Notes under the pieces: model-generated
The model's database searches: none
What the model was told of the DNA's origin: nothing
What the model saw: only the letters and a program-made list of their open reading frames with translations
Program-made: the position numbers and the translations under genes
Part shown: piece after piece, positions 5,865 through 11,265 of the stretch
Layout of the letters: the number at the start of each line of letters is the position of its first letter
Position numbering within the stretch: the stretch's first letter is position 1
DNA from: Campylobacterales bacterium
GTDB lineage: Bacteria; Campylobacterota; Campylobacteria; Campylobacterales; QNZT01
Assembly: GCA_027081495.1 (NCBI GenBank)
Contig: JALWKJ010000201.1
Coordinates: forward strand, 1-11,265
Length of the DNA: 11,265 bases
Direction: 5' to 3'

Positions 5865-7046
5865 ATGGCAAAAAATTCAGTATTAATTTCACTTGTAGCG
5901 GCGTTTGCTTTACTAACTATCGGATGTGGTGGAGGAAGCGGAGGATCGACTCCCCAAGAGAACAATAACACGGACGACAATACGACAATAGCGGATACTA
6001 CTCCTCCAAAAATAACCGTAGCATCGGAATATAATGTTACCGAAGAGACAAATTCAACAATTTTGCTTACGGCAACCGATGAGAGCAATGTGACATTTAG
6101 CATACCGACTGTCGTAAACTTTTCATTAAATAATGCCACTTTAACTTTTTCGGCTCCTGCATATAAATATAACGGTGTTAATGACTACAATATGACCGTT
6201 ACCGCAACCGATACGGCAAATAACTCATCAACTAAATTTTTGACTTTTCATGTAAATCCGATAAAAGCGAAAAGCTCTATCGTTTCTACCGGAGATAAAA
6301 ATCTTACGAAAAACGGAGATGTCGTAACCGGACCTACGGGTTTAAAATGGTTGAATGTCGATACCGGTATTTTAAATTACGACGATGCGCTCAAATATTG
6401 TGAAGATGCGAATAACGCAAGCGGATATAGAATGGCAAGAAGAGATGAAATTTTGAACCTAATGAATTATACAAAAGGCGACGGCACAAACGCGAGCCTT
6501 TTGGAAGATGAATTTGACAAATTTAGCGATAAATCGGAATCTTGGGCTCTTAAAGTAGATGGTAAATATTTTTATGTAAATTTTGCCAGCGGAGCCGACG
6601 GCATCGATGAAGACAAGACAACCGAAAGATCTGTCTTGTGCGTTAAAGGAACGGTTGCTTCGGCGCATAAGTTTGTAGCGGACGGAAATACTACAATCGA
6701 TAAAACTACGGGACTTCGATGGACAAATATGGTTTTTGATCACTCTACAAGAAGAGCGATTGAACCGGATGCAACTAGTTTAAATCCTCAAAAAGCAAAA
6801 GACTATTGTCCAAACGGCTATAATCTACCGGACATTGCTCAGCTTAGATCTATAGTGGATTATAGTAAAAATGAAGTCAATTCTACTATAGCGCCTACCG
6901 GTATTACGATCATATGGTCTGCTACAAAAGATACGAATAACGGCGGAATCGATAAAAACTATGTACTAGATACGAATAACTCTATCATCAGCACCGAAGA
7001 GACTAATTTGACATATTTTGTTACTTGTGTAAAAAAGGCAAATTAA
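5865..7046 (+). CDS. Lipoprotein with Ig/cadherin-like domain and two DUF1566 (Lcl C-terminal type) modules
   Basis: The first 20 residues form a lipoprotein signal ending TIG before Cys21, followed by a Gly/Ser- and Asn/Thr-rich tether (21-45). The protein should be lipid-anchored, probably at the outer membrane or cell surface. Residues about 48-132 ('TVTATDTANNSSTKFLTFHV') resemble a cadherin/Ig-like beta-sandwich. Two DUF1566-type modules follow. Module A (about 146-262) has 'VVTGPTGLKWLN', 'YCEDANNASGYRMARRDEIL' and 'SVLCVKG'. Module B (about 268-393) has 'TTGLRWTN', 'YCPNGYNLPDIAQLRSI', 'IIWSATK' and 'YFVTCVKK'. Each module has one early and one late cysteine (C179/C259, C315/C388), probably disulfide pairs. 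DUF1566 folds are usually surface adhesion or ligand-binding domains; the ligand is unknown. The ATG has AAAGGA 5 nt upstream. The MITE-like element ends 24 nt before the start and may affect expression. The -3 residue of the lipobox is Thr rather than Leu. Confidence 0.85.
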   Translation: MAKNSVLISLVAAFALLTIGCGGGSGGSTPQENNNTDDNTTIADTTPPKITVASEYNVTEETNSTILLTATDESNVTFSIPTVVNFSLNNATLTFSAPAYKYNGVNDYNMTVTATDTANNSSTKFLTFHVNPIKAKSSIVSTGDKNLTKNGDVVTGPTGLKWLNVDTGILNYDDALKYCEDANNASGYRMARRDEILNLMNYTKGDGTNASLLEDEFDKFSDKSESWALKVDGKYFYVNFASGADGIDEDKTTERSVLCVKGTVASAHKFVADGNTTIDKTTGLRWTNMVFDHSTRRAIEPDATSLNPQKAKDYCPNGYNLPDIAQLRSIVDYSKNEVNSTIAPTGITIIWSATKDTNNGGIDKNYVLDTNNSIISTEETNLTYFVTCVKKAN

Positions 7047-7052
7047 TTTCAT

Positions 7053-7082
7053 CTCTGCCCGAACACTTAAATTCGGGCAGAG
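7053..7082 (+). terminator. Perfect 11-bp GC-containing hairpin after the first lipoprotein gene, without T-run
   Basis: CTCTGCCCGAA (7053-7063) and TTCGGGCAGAG (7072-7082) pair exactly around the 8-nt loop CACTTAAA, 6 nt after the TAA. The stem is far more stable than chance in this AT-rich DNA. No T-run follows (the next bases are TCTAAAGGATTTC), and the ribosome site of the next gene begins 3 nt later. It may be a partial terminator or an mRNA-stabilising or processing hairpin that lowers expression of the downstream methyltransferase gene relative to the lipoprotein. Confidence 0.5.
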
Positions 7083-7100
7083 TCTAAAGGATTTCATAAA

Positions 7101-8390
7101 TTGTCAAACTACTATTCTCACGCCGGTTATATAGGCGCGTTTTGCACCGTTTTTTTAAGCTTTTTTCTACTTTTTTTAAAAATTTACGATTTTATACCGA
7201 ATATAACAAATAGTCATATTTTTTTTATGGTTGGGGCATCGTTTCTATCGATGCTGATAAGCGAATATTTTTTTCAAAAAAGATTTATGCGACAAAACGA
7301 TATAAAGATCAAAATAAAACCGCTATCGCGCGCTCAAAGCTATATTTTAAAGTCGGCTTTTTTCAGGTTTTTAGCGTTGCTGATACCTTTTATCTTTTTT
7401 TACGCGATTGTGCAAAATCACTACTATTTTACTCATGCAGAGGCTTTTAAGTCAACTAGAGAATTTTTTGATATATTAGCGATTCTTTTTTTGATATTCG
7501 CTTTTCCGTATATCTTTCTTACTTTAAAATATAGAGGAGATAAAAAGTACGAAATTAACGATTACGCGATACTTTCAATGATAGCTATTAAATCGTTTTG
7601 GAAGGTTTTACGCGGTAGATTGTTCGCTTCTTATAAGCCAAAATACAAACTTTATAAAAATAGACGCGTTAAAAAGATAATTTTGCTCTATTTTGTTAAT
7701 TTTTTCTTTTTAACTTTAATGGCGCGATTTATCGTACAGGAATTTCATGGTTTTCAAACAGAGGGAATAAAAATCTTTTCCGACAATTTTATAACGCTTT
7801 CATGGTATGAACGGTATAAGGCATTTTGTTTATTATTGTTTCATTTGATTTTTACCGTGGATGTTACGATCGCGATAATAGGATATTCTATCGCAAGCAG
7901 GTGGCTTTATAATCGTACAAAAAGCGTTGACGCTACATTGGGAGGTTGGCTGGCGGCTTTGGTATGTTATCCTCCTTTTAACGCTATCACCGTACAGTTT
8001 TTTGGATATCAAGGACTTAATACTCATAATCTTTTTACCGATGAATATATACTTGCCGCTATTTTGACGATAGTGATTTTTCTTTATACTCTCTATGTTT
8101 GGGCTACAGCATCTTTGGGATTTAAGTTTAGTAATTTGACAAATCGCGGTATTGTCGATAAAGGTCCGTACGCTTTTGTTAGACATCCGGCCTATACCGC
8201 AAAAAATAGCGCATGGTGGCTTGATAATACTTTCGTTTTTACCAATATCTGGGCGACGATCGCTTTGGCAATATGGAATATAATCTATATTATGCGAGCG
8301 TTGACCGAAGAGAGACATCTTGTAAAAGATAGTGCATATAGGGAGTATTCAAATAGGGTAAAATACAAATTTATTCCTCATATCGCATAG
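7101..8390 (+). CDS. Polytopic membrane protein with isoprenylcysteine/phospholipid methyltransferase-type C-terminus
   Basis: The 429-residue protein has about nine hydrophobic segments, for example near residues 11-33, 39-58, 88-110, 128-147 and several between 195 and 410. It is therefore an inner-membrane protein. Its C-terminus has the signature of the ICMT/PEMT family of membrane methyltransferases: 'DKGPYAFVRHPAYT' with Arg361-His362-Pro363, a Trp pair 'AWW', and 'EERHL...YREYSNRVKYKFIP' with Glu403-Glu404. These enzymes use S-adenosylmethionine. Members methylate lipids or prenyl-cysteine, but bacterial homologues mostly have unknown substrates. The N-terminal half (about 1-240) is an extra multi-span region not needed in the minimal family fold and not recognised. 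The start is TTG at 7101, with AAAGGA at 7086-7091 nine bases upstream; no earlier start is better. It lies between two lipoprotein genes and may be co-transcribed with the first, 54 nt upstream. A role in envelope lipid or lipoprotein modification is inference. Confidence 0.8.
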   Translation: MSNYYSHAGYIGAFCTVFLSFFLLFLKIYDFIPNITNSHIFFMVGASFLSMLISEYFFQKRFMRQNDIKIKIKPLSRAQSYILKSAFFRFLALLIPFIFFYAIVQNHYYFTHAEAFKSTREFFDILAILFLIFAFPYIFLTLKYRGDKKYEINDYAILSMIAIKSFWKVLRGRLFASYKPKYKLYKNRRVKKIILLYFVNFFFLTLMARFIVQEFHGFQTEGIKIFSDNFITLSWYERYKAFCLLLFHLIFTVDVTIAIIGYSIASRWLYNRTKSVDATLGGWLAALVCYPPFNAITVQFFGYQGLNTHNLFTDEYILAAILTIVIFLYTLYVWATASLGFKFSNLTNRGIVDKGPYAFVRHPAYTAKNSAWWLDNTFVFTNIWATIALAIWNIIYIMRALTEERHLVKDSAYREYSNRVKYKFIPHIA

Positions 8391-8413
8391 TGCTTATAAA
8401 AAATTAAAAATGC

Positions 8414-8440
8414 TTAACTTATTATATATATTTAAGTTAA
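8414..8440 (+). terminator. AT-only hairpin after the methyltransferase gene
   Basis: TTAACTTA (8414-8421) and TAAGTTAA (8433-8440) are exact reverse complements around an 11-nt AT loop, 24 nt past the methyltransferase stop. The stem holds a single G:C pair and lacks a T-run in the + direction. It may be a weak terminator or simply AT-rich spacer. Confidence 0.25.
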
Positions 8441-8467
8441 ATTAAGTAAAATTATTACACTTAGAGA

Positions 8468-8479
8468 CGATAATACAAT
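8468..8479 (+). promoter_or_regulatory. Putative -10 region for the second lipoprotein gene
   Basis: GATAAT (8469-8474) and the overlapping TACAAT (8474-8479) both resemble a -10 box, 26-31 nt before the ATG at 8505. The 10-mer CGATAATACA (8468-8477) is the same as that before the TPR gene (132-141). No clear -35 box is present, as usual for Campylobacterota. Confidence 0.4.
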
Positions 8480-8504
8480 ACAACTAAATTATAAAAGGAC
8501 TTTT

Positions 8505-9542
8505 ATGAAAAAAACTATTTTTCTCTCTCTTGTAGCGGGCGCTATTATTTTTGCCGGATGCGGAGGCGGTGGAAGTGGAAACGGATCTACTTCCGGTGGA
8601 ACAAGCGGCGGTACCTCAGGCGGAACAAGCGGCGGTACTTCGGGAGGAACAAGCGGAGGCACTTCAGGCGGAACGAGCGGCGGTACCTCAGGCGGAGGTA
8701 CTACGGAAACTTACCAACCTTATCAATACCCGGGAGATACTTTAAATACCGCAAATCTTATTACCGTAAGTACTAACGCAAATACTTGGATCGTAAATCC
8801 CGACAATAGGCAAGTCGGTTTAGATAAGTTAGATGAAACTTATGATGGTGCGGAGAAATTTTGCAAAGACAACAATCAGACTTTACCGTCGCCAAAAGAT
8901 CTTTTAACTACTACCTTAAGACCAAACGACGGTACATCGGCGGTATGGGCTAAAGGAAAATATATAGCCTATTTTACGGACAATATCATAGGGCAGAGTC
9001 CGGATGAAGATGCCGCTACTCTTCGTAAAGTAATCTGTATGAAAAAAGATAACGGCGCCGATGCGACGATAGAGAAAAAGCATTTTGTGCAAAATCTTGA
9101 TATCAATGTTTCAGACGGAAATGTTACAAAAACCGTACAAGGTATTACGGATGTGGTAACCGGTTTAAGCTGGACGCCTATTTATACTTATGATTATGAT
9201 AATATAAATCCCGGACATGCAAATCAAATCAGATTTCCAATTAGCGGTGCGACCGGAAACGATATCACTGCGGATCAATATTGTAATAAATTTGGGACGG
9301 GATGGAGATTGCCAAATCTAGCCGAAGCAAGAACGATCGCTTACTTAGACGGTACGACTAGCCTTAAAACTCCCGACGGTATAAAACCGACTATTTTGTG
9401 GACAAGTACGCCCGGCACGAATGCAGGCAGCTTTTATACGATTCAACTCAATCCCAATAAGCAAAGCAATACTCCGTATTATTCCGAGAGTCCGGAATCA
9501 GGAACCGATAAATATTTCGTTAGTTGCGTAAAAGAGAATTAA
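8505..9542 (+). CDS. Lipoprotein with (GGTS)8 tether and DUF1566 (Lcl C-terminal type) modules
   Basis: The 345-residue product begins with a lipoprotein signal ending FAG before Cys19. A Gly/Ser tether follows that includes eight GGTS units (residues 31-62), then about 280 residues of DUF1566-type sequence. As in the lipoprotein at 5865-7046, two half-modules are visible, each with an early and a late cysteine. C120 ('AEKFCKDN') and C178 ('VICMKK') lie in the first; C260 ('ADQYCNKFGTGWRLPNLAEAR') and C341 ('YFVSCVKEN') lie in the second, which also has 'VVTGLSWTP' and 'ILWTSTPGT'. The layout (anchor, low-complexity stalk, DUF1566 head) recalls the Legionella collagen-like adhesin Lcl, but the stalk period is four residues, not the collagen triplet. 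An adhesion or ligand-binding role is inferred. The ATG has AAAGGA seven bases upstream. Its stop codon shares TTAA with the convergent dnaX stop. Confidence 0.85.
   Translation: MKKTIFLSLVAGAIIFAGCGGGGSGNGSTSGGTSGGTSGGTSGGTSGGTSGGTSGGTSGGTSGGGTTETYQPYQYPGDTLNTANLITVSTNANTWIVNPDNRQVGLDKLDETYDGAEKFCKDNNQTLPSPKDLLTTTLRPNDGTSAVWAKGKYIAYFTDNIIGQSPDEDAATLRKVICMKKDNGADATIEKKHFVQNLDINVSDGNVTKTVQGITDVVTGLSWTPIYTYDYDNINPGHANQIRFPISGATGNDITADQYCNKFGTGWRLPNLAEARTIAYLDGTTSLKTPDGIKPTILWTSTPGTNAGSFYTIQLNPNKQSNTPYYSESPESGTDKYFVSCVKEN
8595..8690 (+). repeat. Eight 12-bp repeats coding for GGTS, in a 24-bp alternating pattern
   Basis: Eight in-frame units encode Gly-Gly-Thr-Ser. Odd units end in ACA/ACG-AGC and even units in ACC/ACT-TCN, so the true repeat period is 24 bp, present four times. 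Because both periods are multiples of three, slippage or unequal crossover would change stalk length without shifting the frame. Confidence 0.95.
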
Positions 9543-11170
9543 ACCTTTGATTTTACTATAATCCTGGAGGGCTCAAAGAGTTCTCCGGCCGTTTTGACAA
9601 ACGGGTCTTTTAGTATATCGTTTGCATCAATCTCTAGTTCGTTTTTTTGTTGCATAGTTTGACCGGCTATGCAGCTATCCGAAATCGAGTGATCTTGTTT
9701 TTCATCTTTTTCATCTTCTTTCGGCTCTTTTTCATTTTGATTAAAATCGCTTTTATCACAAGGGCGCATCGCTATTTTCGTATCTATCGAAAAAGATTCT
9801 TTTACAAAATGTTTTATTATTCCGGAGCTTAGACGCAAAAGTTTTTTACACTCCTCTTTTGCGCATGACATCAATGTCAGCGTATCGTTTTCGTACGAGA
9901 TGAAGGAGATGCTTTTTTCAAAACACTCTCCGAGTTCATAGTTTCTATCGTATAGTTTTTCAAGAAGTTGTTTAAATTTTATTTTGGAGTCGTCAAGATC
10001 CGTTCTTAGAGGCTTGGATTTTGTTTTTGTCTGAGTCGTCGTTTTGTTTGTATGTATAGGAGGAGCTTTAGCTGGTTGGGGTTGAGAGTTGTTCGAGTTT
10101 TGTTTTGGGAGTATTTTTTGTTCAAGTCGCTCTATCATCTCATCGATTTCTTTTATTTTTGTAGCTTCGATCATTTTGAAAAAAACAAGCGCAAGTACAA
10201 AAGCGGAGTCCGCGTTTATAAAAAGCAGTTTTTTCGATTCGCTTAGAATTTTGAAAAATCTATCATAAATCATTGTTGAAAATCTCGGATCTTGTTCGAA
10301 AAACCTCTCTTTTAGATAAGAGATAAGCTCATCTATTACGACTTCACCCTCGTAATTTTCCAACTCCTTTATCGTCTCGATGATTTTTTGACGATTCGCG
10401 TTTAAGATATTTTCGAATATTTGGCTTAAAATCAAGGGATCCAAAACTCCCAACATCGTAGCGACGCTTTTTGCATCGACAAAATTTTTAGAGTATATGA
10501 TCGCCTGATCCAAAAGAGTCAAGGTATCTCTTAAAGAACCGTTACCGGCTCTTGTAAGGATTCCCAAAGCCTCTTTTTCATATTCGATATTTTCTAGGTT
10601 TAAAATATGTGAAAGATGTTTTATGATCGTGTTTTGGTTTATCTTTTTAAAACGAAAGTGTTGAGTTCTTGAAAGTATGGTTGCGGGCAGTTTCATAGGA
10701 TCGGTAGTCGCTAGGATAAATTTTACAAACTCAGGCGGCTCTTCAAGAGTTTTTAAAAGAGCGTTAAAAGCTTCTTTCGTGAGCATATGAACTTCATCAA
10801 TGATAAATATTTTAAATTTTGCGCTGTTTGGTTTATATTTTGTCTGTTCAATCAACGATCTGATATCGTCTATCTTTCTGCTGCTTGCGGCATCCATTTC
10901 GATGATATCTATATGCCTTCCTTCGTTAGCCATTTTGCAGTTTTCACACTTTTGACAGGGAGTTGAAGATGGACCTTTATCGCATACGAGGCTTTTGGCG
11001 AAAATTCTGGCGGTAGAAGTTTTACCGCTTCCTCGAAGACCCGAAAAAAGATATGCATGCGAGAGTCTATTTTGATCCAACGCCTGTGTTAAAGTTTGTG
11101 TGATACTCTCTTGACCTACAAGTTCTTCAAATGACGACGGCCGGTATTTTAGCGCTAAAACCTGAGACAA
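9539..11170 (-). CDS. dnaX: DNA polymerase III subunit tau/gamma (clamp loader)
   Basis: DnaX is the AAA+ ATPase subunit of the clamp loader, which places the beta clamp on primed DNA at the replication fork. Residues are numbered from the TTG at 11170 (543 aa). Walker A is 'GLRGSGKT' (44-51, Lys50). A zinc module has C63, C72, C75 and C78. Walker B is 'IIDEVH' (123-128). Sensor 1 and the arginine-finger region are 'LATTDP...ILSRTQHFRF', and sensor 2 is 'GSLRDTLTLLDQ'. A Pro/Gln/Thr/Lys-rich linker (about 350-395) leads to the C-terminal domain. An in-frame TTG at 11176 also exists, but AAGGA directly abuts it; from 11170 the spacing is 6 nt and the protein begins 'MSQVLALKYRP', as in related DnaX. 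No convincing internal frameshift signal for a separate gamma form was found. The 3' end overlaps the lipoprotein gene by 4 nt. Confidence 0.95.
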   Translation of the reverse strand: MSQVLALKYRPSSFEELVGQESITQTLTQALDQNRLSHAYLFSGLRGSGKTSTARIFAKSLVCDKGPSSTPCQKCENCKMANEGRHIDIIEMDAASSRKIDDIRSLIEQTKYKPNSAKFKIFIIDEVHMLTKEAFNALLKTLEEPPEFVKFILATTDPMKLPATILSRTQHFRFKKINQNTIIKHLSHILNLENIEYEKEALGILTRAGNGSLRDTLTLLDQAIIYSKNFVDAKSVATMLGVLDPLILSQIFENILNANRQKIIETIKELENYEGEVVIDELISYLKERFFEQDPRFSTMIYDRFFKILSESKKLLFINADSAFVLALVFFKMIEATKIKEIDEMIERLEQKILPKQNSNNSQPQPAKAPPIHTNKTTTQTKTKSKPLRTDLDDSKIKFKQLLEKLYDRNYELGECFEKSISFISYENDTLTLMSCAKEECKKLLRLSSGIIKHFVKESFSIDTKIAMRPCDKSDFNQNEKEPKEDEKDEKQDHSISDSCIAGQTMQQKNELEIDANDILKDPFVKTAGELFEPSRIIVKSKV

Positions 11171-11209
11171 AAACAATCCTTACTATAAGTTTTTTCTAAA
11201 AAGATTTCC

Positions 11210-11215
11210 ATTGTA
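11210..11215 (-). promoter_or_regulatory. Putative -10 box of dnaX
   Basis: On the minus strand TACAAT matches five of six consensus bases and lies about 40 nt before the dnaX TTG at 11170. The ribosome site TAAGGA (11177-11182) falls between them. The upstream side is AT-rich with no good -35 box. The rest of the window to 11265 shows no gene. Confidence 0.45.
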
Positions 11216-11265
11216 CTACAAATTAGTAAAGTTTTTATTTAAGCGGACGATTTATATTTGAGTCC

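Noticed and set aside
7833..8318. 161-codon open frame on the minus strand
   Set aside because: It lies wholly inside the membrane methyltransferase gene, its protein has no recognisable domain, and the codon content looks like an antisense shadow.
8595..8690. CRISPR-like or satellite array
   Set aside because: The repeats are contiguous, in frame, and encode a Gly-Gly-Thr-Ser stalk; there are no spacers.
8551..8776. Two extra + strand frames over the GGTS repeat
   Set aside because: They are repetitive out-of-frame translations of the 12-bp repeat, without ribosome sites or recognisable sequence.
5865..9542. Diversity-generating retroelement with DUF1566 lipoproteins as targets
   Set aside because: DUF1566 proteins are among known variable targets, but no reverse transcriptase, accessory gene, or template repeat resembling the C-terminal ends of either lipoprotein gene is present in the window.
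9539..11170. Programmed frameshift giving a short gamma form of DnaX
   Set aside because: There is an A6 run before the linker, but it is not in a standard slippery heptamer frame and no clear stimulatory hairpin was seen.

Overview
The window reads as chromosomal DNA of a Campylobacterota (epsilonproteobacterial) bacterium. The evidence is the strongly AT-rich sequence, the frequent TTG starts, and housekeeping proteins that look like those of that phylum (a ~320-residue TilS, an RF2 with no programmed frameshift, a DnaX opening with 'QVLALKYRP'). The type is closer to Sulfurimonas or Sulfurovum than to a host-adapted pathogen, but the genus cannot be fixed from this sequence. No phage, plasmid or defence genes are visible.

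Left part (1-4130). A CAU-anticodon tRNA, missing its first 7 nt, opens the window. It is followed by an exported TPR-repeat protein on the + strand. Convergent with that gene is a compact minus-strand operon, panC - rimO - tilS. panC and rimO are separated by 1 nt, and rimO and tilS overlap by 26 nt. The operon makes pantothenate, modifies ribosomal protein S12, and makes lysidine in tRNA-Ile(CAU).

Divergent region (4131-4398). Between panC and prfB lies a perfect 30-bp inverted repeat with a 23-nt loop, then a probable prfB promoter, then a leader that can close on itself through a 15-bp stem. The correct prfB start is probably the TTG at 4399, not the upstream in-frame ATG.

Right part (4399-11265). 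prfB (release factor 2) is followed by a 371-nt gap. The gap holds a 268-bp element with 26-bp terminal inverted repeats (one mismatch), flanked by a 5-bp direct repeat TAAAT. It has the outline of a MITE, but its interior is unusually rich in hairpins. Next come a lipoprotein with two C-terminal DUF1566/Lcl-like modules, a polytopic membrane protein with an isoprenylcysteine/phospholipid methyltransferase-type C-terminus, and a second DUF1566-type lipoprotein carrying eight GGTS repeats. The minus-strand dnaX (DNA polymerase III tau/gamma) converges on this last gene, and the two stop codons share the bases TTAA.

How the genes relate: the housekeeping genes (panC, rimO, tilS, prfB, dnaX) are ordinary, and three of them plus the tRNA concern translation. 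The accessory part is 5573-9542, a surface lipoprotein module with a membrane methyltransferase between its two members and a mobile or structured element just upstream. The observations most worth following are the 268-bp element, the 30-bp palindrome and the prfB leader.
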